Of a stretch of 64,000 nucleotides of DNA, positions 1-9,597 are shown in pieces. Each line of letters opens with the position of its first letter. The first letter of the stretch is position 1. Under the pieces are notes generated by a model that saw only the letters and a list, made by a program, of their open reading frames with translations, made no database searches and was not told the origin of the DNA. Position numbers and translations under genes: made by a program. This stretch comes from Actinacidiphila glaucinigra (GTDB taxonomy: Bacteria > Actinomycetota > Actinomycetes > Streptomycetales > Streptomycetaceae): positions 124,001 to 188,000 of the forward strand of contig NZ_FZOF01000015.1 in assembly GCF_900188405.1 (NCBI RefSeq), given 5' to 3'.

Positions 1-887
1 CCATGTGGACCATGGGCATCGCGCTGGCCGCCCTGGCCGCCATCCCGCCCTTCTCCGGCTTCTTCTCGAAGGAGTCGGTGCTGCGGGCGGCCGAGCACGC
101 CGCCTCCGGCCACGCCGAGGGCGTCCCGTCGGCCGTCGGCTGGCTCGTCCTGGTCGCCGCGCTGCTCACCGCCGTGCTCACCGCGGGCTACGCCACACGT
201 CTGTTCCTCCTCGCCTTCCGCGGCCGGGGCGCCACGGCTCCCGAGGCCCACGGCAGGGAACCGGCCGCCATGACCGTCGTGCTGTGGGTGCTGGCCGTCC
301 CGACCCTCGCCTTCGGCGCCGTCGCCCTCGTACCCTCGCTCCTCGACCTCCCCGCCTGGCTCGACGGCAACGCCCTCGCCCCGACCCTGGTCACCTCGAT
401 CCTCGGGGTCGGCCTCGCCGTCGTCGGCATCCTCGCGACCTACGGCGCCTGGCAGGCCGCCGCGACCCGCCGCGGCGCCCCGCTCGGCGCGGTCGTCACC
501 GCCGAGGCCGCGGAGGAGGAGCCGGCGCTCACCGAGGCCGCGGCACTGCAGACACACGAGCAGGTCTACGGGGACGTCGCCGCCGCCCAGGACCCCGCCG
601 ACCCAGGACGCCTGCTGCTCGGCCCGCTCTTCGAGCCCGCCTCGCACGGCTTCCGCCTCGACGCCCTGTACGCCAAGCTCTTCGTCCGCCCCGTGCTCGC
701 CGCCTCCGGCCTCGTCCGCTTCCTCGACCGCGAGGTCGTCGAGACGTACGTCCGCGGCGCGGGCGGACTGCCCCGGCTGCTCGGCGCGCTCGTGCGCCGC
801 ACCCAGACGGGCAACGTGCAGACCTATATCAGCGTGCTGCTGGCCGGCTCCGTGATACTCGCCGTCCTCGTCGCCGTCGGAGCGTGA
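1..887 (+). CDS. nuoL: NADH-quinone oxidoreductase subunit L, C-terminal part
   Basis: The gene runs in from the left edge, so only about the last 294 residues are present (first full codon at 3). NuoL is the distal antiporter-like subunit of complex I and helps pump protons across the cytoplasmic membrane. The fragment starts in a membrane helix followed by IPPFSGFFSKE, a typical NuoL loop. It then has further hydrophobic helices, a charged linker (about residues 155-215) and a final C-terminal helix. The stop is 3 bp before the GTG of nuoM, so the genes are co-transcribed. In S. coelicolor the htpX-adjacent nuo cluster is, as I recall, the second partial nuo set; whether that applies here needs the upstream genes. 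Confidence 0.95.
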   Translation, partial: MWTMGIALAALAAIPPFSGFFSKESVLRAAEHAASGHAEGVPSAVGWLVLVAALLTAVLTAGYATRLFLLAFRGRGATAPEAHGREPAAMTVVLWVLAVPTLAFGAVALVPSLLDLPAWLDGNALAPTLVTSILGVGLAVVGILATYGAWQAAATRRGAPLGAVVTAEAAEEEPALTEAAALQTHEQVYGDVAAAQDPADPGRLLLGPLFEPASHGFRLDALYAKLFVRPVLAASGLVRFLDREVVETYVRGAGGLPRLLGALVRRTQTGNVQTYISVLLAGSVILAVLVAVGA

Positions 888-890
888 GCC

Positions 891-2456
891 GTGAACGACA
901 CCGTCCTCCAGTACGTCCTCGCGGCCGCCGTCCTCCTGCCGCTGCTCGGCGCCGCGGCGGCCCTGCTGCCGCCCCCGCCCGGCCTGAAGGGGAAGAACCC
1001 CGACCAGGCCGTGCTGCGCCACGGCGTCACCGTCACCGGTCTCGTCCTCGTCCTGAGCATCGTCCTCGCCGCGGGCTTCGACCACGACAACCCCGCGACG
1101 ATGCAGGCGAGCACCGACATCAGCTGGATCCCGGCGCTCGGCATCCGCATCCACCTCGGCATCGACGGCATCAGCCTCCCCCTCCTCGTCCTGACCGCGC
1201 TGCTGACCTTCCTCTGCGCGCTCTACAGCTACTTCAAGATGCCCGCGGGTCCTTCCCCGAAGGCCTTCGTGGCGCTCCTGCTCCTCCTGGAGACGGGCAC
1301 GCTCGCCACCTTCGCCGTGCTCGACCTGGTGCTCTTCTTCCTCGCCTTCGAGACCGTCCTCATCCCGATGTACTTCCTCATCGCCCGCTGGGGCGGCGAG
1401 AACCGGGAGAAGTCCGCCCTCCGCTTCATCCTCTACACACTGCTCGGTTCCGTGATCATGCTGCTCGGCCTGCTCCTCATCGGGCTGAAGGCGGGCACAT
1501 TCGACATGGTGGCACTCGCCACTGACAACGGGTCACCGCTCAGTCACTCCACGCAGCTGATCGCCGTCCTCGCCATCGGCCTCGGCCTCGCCGTCAAGGC
1601 CCCGATGTGGCCGCTGCACAGCTGGCTCCCCGACGCCCACACCGCCGCGCCCACGGTCGGCTCGGTGCTGCTGGCCGGGGTCCTGCTCAAGATGGGCACC
1701 TACGGCTTCGTGCGGATCCTGCTCCCGGCCGCCCCCGAGGGCATGCAGACCTTCGCGCCCTATCTGGCCGCCCTCGCGGTCGTCGGCATCGTCTACGGTT
1801 CGCTGGCCTGCCTGGCCCTGGCCCGCCGCGGCGCCGGCGGCGACCTCAAGCGGCTCATCGCCTACAGCTCCGTCGGCCACATGGGCTTCGTGCTGCTCGG
1901 CATCGCGACCCTGACCCCCACCGGTGTCAACGGCGCGCTCTTCGCCAACATCGCCCACGGGCTCATCACCGGCCTGCTCTTCTTCCTGGTCGGCGCCCTC
2001 AAGGACCGCTACGGCTCCACCGACCTGGACAGCCTCGCCGGGCAGACCGGCGCCGCGCTGTACGGCAAGGCCCCCCGCATGGGCGGCCTGCTCGCCTTCG
2101 CGGCCGTCGCCTCCCTCGGCCTGCCGGGTCTGGCCGGTTTCTGGGGCGAGATGCTCGCGATGTTCGGGTCCTTCAAGCCCGCCCCGGGCCTGGACCGCGG
2201 TGCGTACCTGGTCTTCACCGCGGTCGCCGCCTTCGGCACCCTGCTCACCGCCGCGTACCTCCTCGTCGTCGTGCGCCGCGTGTGCATGGGCGAACGCGAC
2301 ACCGTCCAGGCCGCTCCGGCACTCGCCGACGTCCGGGGCTACGAGTTCGCGGCCTGGACCCCGCTGGTCGTCCTGACCGTCCTCGCGGGCCTCTGGCCCG
2401 CCGCCCTGCTCGGTCTCACCGACCCGGCCGTGCGCACCCTGCTCGGAGGCAGCTGA
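891..2456 (+). CDS. nuoM: NADH-quinone oxidoreductase subunit M
   Basis: 521-residue polytopic membrane protein of the antiporter family, a proton-channel subunit of complex I. The family signature HSWLPDAHTAAP lies around residues 243-254. Conserved charged residues sit within predicted helices, for example in FLAFETVLIPMYFLI and near LKRLIAYSSVGHMGF. Length is normal for NuoM. The start is GTG just after the nuoL stop. The stop codon shares one base with the nuoN start (TGATG), indicating translational coupling in the nuo operon. Confidence 0.97.
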   Translation: MNDTVLQYVLAAAVLLPLLGAAAALLPPPPGLKGKNPDQAVLRHGVTVTGLVLVLSIVLAAGFDHDNPATMQASTDISWIPALGIRIHLGIDGISLPLLVLTALLTFLCALYSYFKMPAGPSPKAFVALLLLLETGTLATFAVLDLVLFFLAFETVLIPMYFLIARWGGENREKSALRFILYTLLGSVIMLLGLLLIGLKAGTFDMVALATDNGSPLSHSTQLIAVLAIGLGLAVKAPMWPLHSWLPDAHTAAPTVGSVLLAGVLLKMGTYGFVRILLPAAPEGMQTFAPYLAALAVVGIVYGSLACLALARRGAGGDLKRLIAYSSVGHMGFVLLGIATLTPTGVNGALFANIAHGLITGLLFFLVGALKDRYGSTDLDSLAGQTGAALYGKAPRMGGLLAFAAVASLGLPGLAGFWGEMLAMFGSFKPAPGLDRGAYLVFTAVAAFGTLLTAAYLLVVVRRVCMGERDTVQAAPALADVRGYEFAAWTPLVVLTVLAGLWPAALLGLTDPAVRTLLGGS

Positions 2457-3964
2457 TGAGCACCCTCGCCACCTCCGTCGTCCAGTCGGTCGACTGGGCC
2501 GCGATCGCCCCGCCCGGCATCGTGGCGGCGGCCGCGCTCGTCGTGCTGGTCGCCGACCTCTTCCTGCCCGAGGGCCGCAAGCAGCCGCTGGTGGGGATCA
2601 CCCTGGCCGGCCTCGTGCTCGCCGGACTGAGCCTGCTGCCGCTGCTCGACGGCGACCGCAGCACCTTCTGCCTCGTCGGCAGCCCCGCGGACTGCTCCTA
2701 CGTCGCCGACCGCTTCACGCTCGTCGTGCAGCTGCTGGTCCTGGCCGGCGCGCTCGTCGCCGCCCTGCTGTCGGTGCACACCCTCGACGAGCTGCCGGCC
2801 GGCGAGTTCTGGTTCCTGCTGCTCTCCTCGGCCTCCGGCGCCGCGCTGCTGCCCGCCTCCCGCGACCTGGCGACCCTCGTGATCGCCCTGGAGGTCACCA
2901 CCCTCCCGTCGTTCGCCCTGGTGGGGCTGCGCCGCGGCGACCGGCTGTCGAGCGAGGCGGCCCTGAAGTTCTTCCTGTCCTCGGTCGCCGCGACCGCCGT
3001 CACCCTGCTGGGCGTCAGCTTCGTCTACGCCGCCACCGGTACCCTCCACCTGGAGGCCATGGCCAAGGGACTGCAGGGCGTCGACCCCCGCCTGGACACC
3101 CTCGCCGCCGCCGGCGCCGCCCTCACCGTCGTCGGCTTCGCCTTCAAGCTCGCCGTCGCCCCCTTCCACTTCTGGGTGCCCGACACTTACACCGGAGCCC
3201 CGCTCCCGGTCGCCGGCTACCTGTCGGTCGTCGGCAAGGCCGCCGGGTTCGCCGGCCTCATCCTCGTCACGGTCGTCGCCTTCCGGCCCTACGCGCACGT
3301 CTGGGGCCCCGCCGTCGCCGTCCTGGCCGCCCTCACCATGACCGTCGGCAACGTCGGCGCGCTGGTGCAGCGCCCCGACCGCCCGCGCAGCGCGGTCCGC
3401 CTGCTGGCCTGGTCGTCCATCGGCCAGGCGGGCTACCTGCTCGTCCCGATCGCCGCCGCCGCGTACACCGACCCCGACCGCCAGATCGGCACCACGCTGG
3501 CCTACGCGCTGATGTACGCCGCCGTGAACCTCGGCGCCTTCGGCGTCGCCGCGCTCGTCGGCCGCACCGCGCCCCAGAACCGGCTCACCGACTACCGCGG
3601 CCTCCACGGCGGCCACCCGCTCGCCGCGCTGGCCATGGCCTTCTTCCTGCTCTGCCTGGCCGGTCTGCCGCCCGGCGTCATCGGCCTGTTCGCCAAGGTC
3701 GCCGTCTTCTCCTCGGCCGTCGACGCGGGCCTCGGCTGGCTGGCCGCCGTCATGGCCGTCAACGTCGTGATCGCGCTCGTGTACTACCTTCGGTGGACGG
3801 TCCTGCTCTTCGCGAAGCCCGGCGCGGAGCCGGCCGCCGCCGTACGTCCGTCGGGCCCGTCGCGCCCGCTCGGCGCCGCCATCGCGCTCACCGCCGTCGT
3901 CGGGATCGTGCTGTCCGGCGCACCCCAGCTCGTCCTCCGCTTCGCCTCCGCCACCCTGCTCTGA
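2456..3964 (+). CDS. nuoN: NADH-quinone oxidoreductase subunit N
   Basis: 502 residues, many membrane helices. It is the third antiporter-like subunit of complex I and normally the last gene of nuo operons. The motif FHFWVPDTYTGAP corresponds to the conserved loop of this family. The ATG at 2456 overlaps the nuoM stop (TGATG); the open frame extends further upstream but those codons lie inside nuoM. It ends about 120 bp before htpX. The intervening stretch (3965-4084) contains a short inverted repeat (AACGCC/GGCGTT) that may end or attenuate the nuo transcript. Confidence 0.97.
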   Translation: MSTLATSVVQSVDWAAIAPPGIVAAAALVVLVADLFLPEGRKQPLVGITLAGLVLAGLSLLPLLDGDRSTFCLVGSPADCSYVADRFTLVVQLLVLAGALVAALLSVHTLDELPAGEFWFLLLSSASGAALLPASRDLATLVIALEVTTLPSFALVGLRRGDRLSSEAALKFFLSSVAATAVTLLGVSFVYAATGTLHLEAMAKGLQGVDPRLDTLAAAGAALTVVGFAFKLAVAPFHFWVPDTYTGAPLPVAGYLSVVGKAAGFAGLILVTVVAFRPYAHVWGPAVAVLAALTMTVGNVGALVQRPDRPRSAVRLLAWSSIGQAGYLLVPIAAAAYTDPDRQIGTTLAYALMYAAVNLGAFGVAALVGRTAPQNRLTDYRGLHGGHPLAALAMAFFLLCLAGLPPGVIGLFAKVAVFSSAVDAGLGWLAAVMAVNVVIALVYYLRWTVLLFAKPGAEPAAAVRPSGPSRPLGAAIALTAVVGIVLSGAPQLVLRFASATLL

Positions 3965-4084
3965 GCACCCGGCCGGAAGGTGCACAAGGGAACTAACGCC
4001 CTTCCGGTGGCGTTGGCCCCTTCGGGAGGTTCTCCTTGAACGAGGAGAGATGGTCCTCCTGATGCACAACTTGGAGGGTGTACC

Positions 4085-4945
4085 GTGCACCGCCGGCACA
4101 ACGGCCTGAAGACCGCCGCGCTCCTGGGCGGAATGTCGGCTCTCATCCTGATCATCGGCAGTTTCTTCGGCCGTACGGGACTGATCGTCGCACTCGTCGT
4201 AGCCCTCGGGACCAACGCCTACGCGTACTGGAACAGCGACAAGATCGCGCTGCGCTCGATGCGCGCCCGCCCGGTCAGCGAGTTCGAGGCGCCGGCGCTG
4301 TACCGCATGGTGCGCGAACTCTCCACCTCCGCCCGGCAGCCCATGCCGCGGCTCTACATCTCCCCGACCGAGGCCCCCAACGCCTTCGCCACCGGCCGCA
4401 ACCCGCGCAACGCCGCCGTCTGCTGCACCGAGGGCATCCTGCGCCTCCTCGACGAGCGCGAACTGCGCGGCGTCATCGGCCACGAGCTCAGCCACGTCTA
4501 CAACCGCGACATCCTCATCTCGTCCGTCGCCGGCGCCCTGGCCTCCGTGGTCGTGTTCCTCGTCAACTTCGCCTGGCTGATCCCCGTCGGCCGCTCCGAC
4601 GACGACGAGGGCCCCGGCCTGTTCGGCCTGCTCCTGATGATGATCCTCGGCCCCGTCGCGGCCTCCCTCATCCAGCTCGCCGTCAGCCGCTCCCGCGAGT
4701 ACGAGGCCGACTCCTCCGGCGCCCGCCTCACCGGCGACCCGCTCGCCCTCGCCTCCGCGCTGCGCAAGCTGGAGACGGGCACCAAGCGCGCCCCGCTGCC
4801 GCCCGAGCCCCGGCTGGAGACCACCAGCCACCTCATGATCGCCAACCCGTTCCGCCCCGGCGACGTGTCCAAGCTCTTCTCCACCCACCCCCCGATGGCC
4901 GAGCGCATCGCCCGCCTCGAGGAGATGGCCGGCCACCGCCGCTGA
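4085..4945 (+). CDS. htpX: HtpX-like M48 family membrane metalloprotease
   Basis: 286 residues. Two membrane helices lie near the N-terminus (about 10-28 and 31-48). A cytosolic zinc-protease domain carries HELSH at 133-137, the HExxH motif, and a likely third ligand Glu in SREYEAD near residue 205. Another hydrophobic pair (about 143-165 and 178-198) follows the active site, as in HtpX. The family degrades misfolded membrane proteins. The start is a GTG preceded by a GGAGG-like site. It lies downstream of nuoN in the same orientation, the same neighbourhood as in S. coelicolor. Confidence 0.93.
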   Translation: MHRRHNGLKTAALLGGMSALILIIGSFFGRTGLIVALVVALGTNAYAYWNSDKIALRSMRARPVSEFEAPALYRMVRELSTSARQPMPRLYISPTEAPNAFATGRNPRNAAVCCTEGILRLLDERELRGVIGHELSHVYNRDILISSVAGALASVVVFLVNFAWLIPVGRSDDDEGPGLFGLLLMMILGPVAASLIQLAVSRSREYEADSSGARLTGDPLALASALRKLETGTKRAPLPPEPRLETTSHLMIANPFRPGDVSKLFSTHPPMAERIARLEEMAGHRR

Positions 4946-5062
4946 ACGCGCACGTGCGGCCCGGCCGGCGCGCGGGTACGGGCCCTGCGGGGGACGCCTG
5001 ACGGAGCGGCGGCTCCCGCCCCCTGACGGGCGGGGCCCGCGGACGCATGGGAGGCTTGGGCA

Positions 5063-5464
5063 ATGAAGGCGGTCAACATCGTCCTGAACGTCGTGTGGCT
5101 GATCATCTGGGGCCTGTGGATGGCGATCGGCTACGCCCTGCTGGGCCTGCTGATGTTCATCTTCATCATCACCATCCCCTGGGGGATCGCGTCCCTGAGG
5201 ATCGCCAACTACGTGCTGTGGCCCTTCGGCCGCACCACGGTGGAACGCCGCGACGCGGGGGTCGGGTCGCTGCTGGGGAACATCATCTGGCTGGTCTTCG
5301 CGGGCATCTGGCTCGCCATCGGCCATGTGATCGCGGGCATCGGCTTCTGCCTGACGATCATCGGCATCCCGTTCGGCATCGCCAACTTCAAGATGGTGCC
5401 GATCTCCCTGGTGCCGCTCGGCCGCGAGATCGTCCCCGTCGACGCCCCGTACGCCACCCGCTGA
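5063..5464 (+). CDS. YccF domain inner-membrane protein
   Basis: 133 residues dominated by hydrophobic segments (about 5-40 and 70-105). It contains two similar halves with the signature of YccF proteins: G-W/I-stretches followed by IPWGIASLRIANY in the first half and IIGIPFGIANFKM in the second. Function is unknown in the family. The ATG is preceded by GGGAGG at good spacing. It converges on the FAD oxidoreductase gene, leaving 28 bp between the stop codons. Confidence 0.85.
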   Translation: MKAVNIVLNVVWLIIWGLWMAIGYALLGLLMFIFIITIPWGIASLRIANYVLWPFGRTTVERRDAGVGSLLGNIIWLVFAGIWLAIGHVIAGIGFCLTIIGIPFGIANFKMVPISLVPLGREIVPVDAPYATR

Positions 5465-5492
5465 ACGCGGGCCCGCGTCCCCCTGCCGGGCC

Positions 5493-6875
5493 TCAGCCCG
5501 GCTCGATGTTGTGGTTCAGCCGGAAGACGTTCTCCGGGTCGAACTCGGTCTTCACCCGTGCCAGCCGACCCAGGTTGTGCGCACCGAGTCCGGCGATCAC
5601 CCGGCCCTCGCCCTCGTCGCCGATGAAGTTCAGATAGACCGCGCCCGACGACCACTGCCGCAGGTCCGCACGGACGTCGTGCGCCCACCGCCGGGCCCGC
5701 TCGTCGTCCGCCGGGTCCGCCCACAGACCGAACGGGTGCGCCACCCAAGGCGCCCGGCGCCAGGGCAGCGGGTAGTCGGCCGGAGCGCGCGCCACAGCGC
5801 CGCCCCCGGGGAACAGCATCTGCTGGGAGGGGGAGGGGACCACCATGTCCCGGGCGCGGGCGCAGAAGCGGTCCGCGGCCTCGTCGGGGAAGTCGTCCAG
5901 GTACTCCGCCGACCAGTAGTTCCGGTAGCCCGGTGGGTCGTCGAGCATGGACTGCAGATCCGCGTACGGCATCTCCGCCATCAGGCGGCCCTGCGGAGCG
6001 AGCGCGAGCAGCGGCTCCAGCACCTCGCGCGCCACGTCCGCGGTGCCCGCGTACGTGAACACCACGGCGCACGCGAGCGTCCCCACCAGGTGCTCCGGCA
6101 CGAACTCCTCCGGCGGCCCGGTCAGGAAGAGCATGCCCCCGCCCACCTCGTCCGGGGCCGACGCCAGCAGGGTGCGGTAGGCGCGCAGCACCTCGGGGCC
6201 GGCGTCCGGCGGCCACAGCAGCACGGCCAGGGTGGCCGCGGGCAGCGGGTGCAGCCGCAGCGTCAGGGAGGTGGCGACGCCGAAGTTGCCGCCGCCCCCG
6301 TGCAGGGCCCAGAACAGCTCCGGGTTCTCGTCCTCGGCGGCCCGCACCAGGGTGCCGTCCGCCGTCATCAGCTCGGCCTCCGCCAGGTTGTCGCAGGCCA
6401 GCCCGAACTTGCGCTCCAGCCACCCCGATCCGCCTCCGAGGGTGAAGCCGCCCACGCCGGTGGTGGACACCCGCCCGCCGGTGGTCACCAGGTCGAACGG
6501 CTGCGTCGCCCGGTCCAGGTGGCTCATCGTGGCGCCCCCGCCGACCCGTGCCGTGCGCGCCGCGGGATCGACGACCACCGCGTGCATACGCCGCAGGTCG
6601 ACGACGATGCCGCCGTCGCTCAGGGCGTTGCTGGCGACGCTGTGCCCGCCCCCGCGGACGGCGACCTCCAGCCCGCGCTCACGGCCGAAGCGGATCGCGG
6701 CGGCCACGTCGTCCACCGTCTCGCACAGGGCGATCACGGACGGCCTGCGGTCGATCATCGCGTTGAACAGCGTGCGGCTCTCGTCGTACGACGGGTCTTC
6801 CGGTGCGACGACCTCGCCCGTGAACCCCGAGCGCAGGGCGTCCACTGCCGCGTCGTCCAGGACATGGGGTGCCAT
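5493..6875 (-). CDS. FAD-linked oxidase with BBE domain
   Basis: 460 residues. The N-terminal FAD-binding type 4 (PCMH) domain has RGGGHSVASNALSDGG, where the His is the usual 8-alpha covalent flavin attachment site. A second FAD motif is GGFTLGGGSGW. The cysteine seen in bicovalent relatives is absent (TTGVGG), so a single covalent bond is expected. The C-terminal berberine-bridge (BBE) segment includes YLNFIGDEGEGR and ends in FDPENVFRLNHNIEP. Such enzymes oxidise sugars, alkaloids or polyketides; the substrate cannot be told. It starts 76 bp downstream of the FMN reductase-like gene and probably belongs to its operon. Confidence 0.9.
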   Translation of the reverse strand: MAPHVLDDAAVDALRSGFTGEVVAPEDPSYDESRTLFNAMIDRRPSVIALCETVDDVAAAIRFGRERGLEVAVRGGGHSVASNALSDGGIVVDLRRMHAVVVDPAARTARVGGGATMSHLDRATQPFDLVTTGGRVSTTGVGGFTLGGGSGWLERKFGLACDNLAEAELMTADGTLVRAAEDENPELFWALHGGGGNFGVATSLTLRLHPLPAATLAVLLWPPDAGPEVLRAYRTLLASAPDEVGGGMLFLTGPPEEFVPEHLVGTLACAVVFTYAGTADVAREVLEPLLALAPQGRLMAEMPYADLQSMLDDPPGYRNYWSAEYLDDFPDEAADRFCARARDMVVPSPSQQMLFPGGGAVARAPADYPLPWRRAPWVAHPFGLWADPADDERARRWAHDVRADLRQWSSGAVYLNFIGDEGEGRVIAGLGAHNLGRLARVKTEFDPENVFRLNHNIEPG

Positions 6876-6951
6876 GGGTGCTGCCCCCTCTCTCCACCTC
6901 CACGGTAGGACGGGGGCATGGGCCCGGCACGTCGGCGCCGGGCCCGTGCGG

Positions 6952-7404
6952 TCAGTCCGCCAGCCCGGCGGCCAGGGTCGCGCCCAGCTCCCAGCAGGCC
7001 CGCAGATCGGCCTTGGACGGCTCCCCGGTGACCGTCACCTCCGCCGCGGCCTGCTCCCAGCCCAGGCCCGTGGTGATCGACCGGATCCCCCGCACCGTCC
7101 CCGTGACGTCGTTGCCGCCGTGCACGTAGTAGCCGAACGGGCGGCCGCGCGTGCTGTCCAGGCAGGGGTAGTAGACCTGGTCGAAGAAGTGCTTGAGCGC
7201 CCCCGACATGTAGCCGAGGTTCGCCGTCGTGCCCAGCAGGTAGCCGTCCGCCGCGAGCACGTCGGAGGCCGTCGCCGCGAGGGCGGCCCGCCGTACGACG
7301 TCCACGCCCTCGATCTCGTCGGTGGTCGCGCCGGCGACCACCGCCTCGAACATCGCCTGCAGGTTGGGCGACGGCGTGTGATGCACGATCAGCAGGACCG
7401 GCAC
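6952..7404 (-). CDS. Flavodoxin-like / NADPH-dependent FMN reductase family protein
   Basis: 150 residues with a flavodoxin fold. VLLIVHHTPSPN forms the first strand and phosphate loop, and GTTANLGYMSGALKHFFD is the second FMN-contact loop typical of this family. HGGNDVTG may be the third contact. The likely role is FMN-dependent electron transfer or quinone reduction. The start codon is GTG immediately after the TGA of the radical SAM gene (TGAGTG on the coding strand), so translation is probably coupled. That placement suggests a functional link with the radical SAM protein, possibly as an electron donor (inference). Confidence 0.85.
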   Translation of the reverse strand: MPVLLIVHHTPSPNLQAMFEAVVAGATTDEIEGVDVVRRAALAATASDVLAADGYLLGTTANLGYMSGALKHFFDQVYYPCLDSTRGRPFGYYVHGGNDVTGTVRGIRSITTGLGWEQAAAEVTVTGEPSKADLRACWELGATLAAGLAD

Positions 7405-8739
7405 TCAGCTCACTCCGACGGGCGCCGACGCCGGCAGGCTGTCCATGAACGAGCTCACCGAGAACACCGCGTTGCCGGGACCGGCCGGGCCGTACCCGGG
7501 CGGCGAGCTCAGCCCGTACTCCTCCAGCGTCGCGCGGTACACGTCCAGCAGGCGGATGTGGTACTCCAGCGGCGCGCCCTCCGGGTTCGCCTTGCCCAGC
7601 GGGGTCGTCGGCTCCGGGCACCAGGTGGTGAAGCGCGGCGTGATGCCACGCGACATGAAGAAGCGCAGGCCCTCCGCCGTGGAGTCGATCGCCTCCCCGA
7701 CGCTGGTGAAGCCGAACGGCTCGGCCATCTCCACGCCCGCCACGAAGTTGGGGATCACGTTGCGCGGACCGAAGATCTCCGCCGAGTCCAGGATGCGGCG
7801 GTGCCACTCGTCCCGGCCGACGTAGCGCTCCTTGCCGGGGCAGTACAGCTCGAACAGACGGCGGTCCCACACCTCGTAGTTGGGGTGGTAGATCTGCACG
7901 CCGTAGTCCTTGAAGCGCTGCACGTCCTCCTTGGGCAGCGCCTGCGCGACGACCTTGCCGATCCAGCGACCGGGGAAGCGCTCCTCGATGGCCTTCGCGT
8001 AGTGGCCGTAGAAGTCGGCCTCGTCCCGTCCGGCGACCTTGGAGGTGATCGCCCCGCCGGTGAGGGTGTACGCGGTGGAGGACTTCGTCTCGTCGTACTT
8101 GTCGATGATCTCCAGCGCCTCCAGCACCTCCTCGACCGGCTTCACACCCGTGTAGGGGCGGCCGGCCGCCTTGTGCTGGCGCCAGTTGTGGTTGATGTCG
8201 CAGTACTGGCACTCCTCCTTGGCGCCGAAGTACTGGCACACGCGGAAGACCGTCAGGTAGATCAGGTAGCCCCACTGGATCGTGGGCGCGACCTCCATCA
8301 CCGACTTCCCGTTCTCCAGGCTGTGCCGGTAGTACGCCGGCATCGGCGGCAGGCCGACGTCCGCGATGCGCACCCCGTCGAGGTAGAGGCCGAGCACACC
8401 GCGCCCGCCCGCCCGCACGCGGTACGGCGAGGCCGGGTTGACCCGCACCGACACCACCGTGCGGCGCAGGTCGTACGGCCCGCCGGTGAGCACGATCTCC
8501 TCCGGCGGCCGCTTCAGCGCGGCGGCGCCCAATTCGGGGAGCGTGCGATGGTCGAAGGAGAAGATGAAGTAAGACTTCGGTTTGACGTCGCCGTCCTCGT
8601 TGCCGCTGAGCGCGGACTCGTCGAACGCGATCCCGCCGCGCAGCAGGTCCTCCTTGATGACCGCCTCGCGGGGAACGTGCGGGAAGCGGCTCATCAGGTC
8701 CTCGACCAAAGCGGTGCGGCTTTGCATGCCCGGCTCCAT
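7405..8739 (-). CDS. Radical SAM superfamily protein, function unknown
   Basis: 444 residues. The candidate iron-sulfur cysteines are C168, C177 and C180 in VCQYFGAKEECQYCDINH. This keeps the CxPhiC end (CQYC) of the radical SAM motif but has eight rather than three residues between the first two cysteines. LTGGAIT (about residue 209) resembles the GGE-type SAM-binding segment. The preceding 150 residues form an extra N-terminal domain that I do not recognise. C-terminal TTWCPEPTTPLGK is distinctive. It is the first gene of a minus-strand group with a flavodoxin-like protein and an FAD oxidase. The reaction is unknown. Confidence 0.8.
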   Translation of the reverse strand: MEPGMQSRTALVEDLMSRFPHVPREAVIKEDLLRGGIAFDESALSGNEDGDVKPKSYFIFSFDHRTLPELGAAALKRPPEEIVLTGGPYDLRRTVVSVRVNPASPYRVRAGGRGVLGLYLDGVRIADVGLPPMPAYYRHSLENGKSVMEVAPTIQWGYLIYLTVFRVCQYFGAKEECQYCDINHNWRQHKAAGRPYTGVKPVEEVLEALEIIDKYDETKSSTAYTLTGGAITSKVAGRDEADFYGHYAKAIEERFPGRWIGKVVAQALPKEDVQRFKDYGVQIYHPNYEVWDRRLFELYCPGKERYVGRDEWHRRILDSAEIFGPRNVIPNFVAGVEMAEPFGFTSVGEAIDSTAEGLRFFMSRGITPRFTTWCPEPTTPLGKANPEGAPLEYHIRLLDVYRATLEEYGLSSPPGYGPAGPGNAVFSVSSFMDSLPASAPVGVS

Positions 8740-8919
8740 CCTCGAGACGCTGCCCCGGGTCCGCCGTCGACGGGCGGGGCGGTCCCGGGGAGACCTAACA
8801 GGAAGACACTACGCACCTGCGGCGGCCTCCCGGGCGGCACCCTCCGAATGCGCCCCGTCGTGCGCGCGGCAAAGGCCCCGGCCGCCTCCTCCCGACCGGG
8901 ACCTCCGGCAAGACCTCGC

Positions 8920-9408
8920 TCAGCGGTAGTTCACGAACTGCAGCGCGAAGTCGAGGTCCTTGCCCTTCAGCAGCGCGATGACGGCCTGCAGGTCGTCCCG
9001 GCTCTTGGAGGTGACGCGCAGCTCCTCGCCCTGGACCTGGGCCTTGATGCCCTTGGGCCCCTCATCGCGGATGATCTTGGCGACCTTCTTGGCGTTCTCC
9101 TGCGAGATGCCTTCCTCGATGGTCGCGAAGATCTTGTACTCCTTGCCGGACAGCTGGGGCTCGCCCGCGTCCAGCGACTTCAGCGAGATCCCCCGCTTGA
9201 CCAGCTTGGTCTCGAAGACGTCCAGGATGGCCTTGACCCGCTCCTCGGAGTTGGCCTGCATCAGGATCTTGTCCCCGGACCACGAGATCGACGCGCCGAC
9301 GTTCTTGAAGTCGTAGCGCTGCGAGATCTCCTTCGCGGCCTGGTTGAGGGCGTTGTCGACCTCCTGCCGCTCGACCTTCGAGACGATGTCGAAACTGGAG
9401 TCGGCCAT
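8920..9408 (-). CDS. YajQ family nucleotide-binding protein
   Basis: 162 residues, the usual YajQ length. It starts [23 protein letters not shown] and carries the conserved SQRYDFK and [17 protein letters not shown] ends. In other bacteria YajQ proteins bind nucleotides, including cyclic-di-GMP in Xanthomonas; the role in Streptomyces is not established. It is a single gene, transcribed away from tRNA-Tyr, with 180 bp separating it from the radical SAM gene. The upstream region (9409-9597) must hold divergent promoters for this gene and tRNA-Tyr. Confidence 0.93.
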   Translation of the reverse strand: MADSSFDIVSKVERQEVDNALNQAAKEISQRYDFKNVGASISWSGDKILMQANSEERVKAILDVFETKLVKRGISLKSLDAGEPQLSGKEYKIFATIEEGISQENAKKVAKIIRDEGPKGIKAQVQGEELRVTSKSRDDLQAVIALLKGKDLDFALQFVNYR

Positions 9409-9597
9409 CTTCTGTTGGCTCCTTGGCTCTGATCTGTCAGGTTCGCGACCCGCTACCGGGCCGCCCCCGCAAGCCTAGCCACCGGACCCGCCCGGAGCGC
9501 TGATCAATAGGGTGGCGGAGCACCCCCGCGCATCGGGTATTGTTTACGACGTCGCCAAGGGGGACCGCACACAAGCGGCCCGCGGAGACACTTCCCA

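Noticed and set aside
2339-5326. A 995-codon minus-strand open frame opposite nuoN and htpX
   Set aside because: Low-complexity translation and complete overlap with recognised genes on the plus strand.
6232-9432. Long plus-strand frame through the redox operon and yajQ
   Set aside because: Antisense to four well-supported genes; composition typical of a shadow frame.
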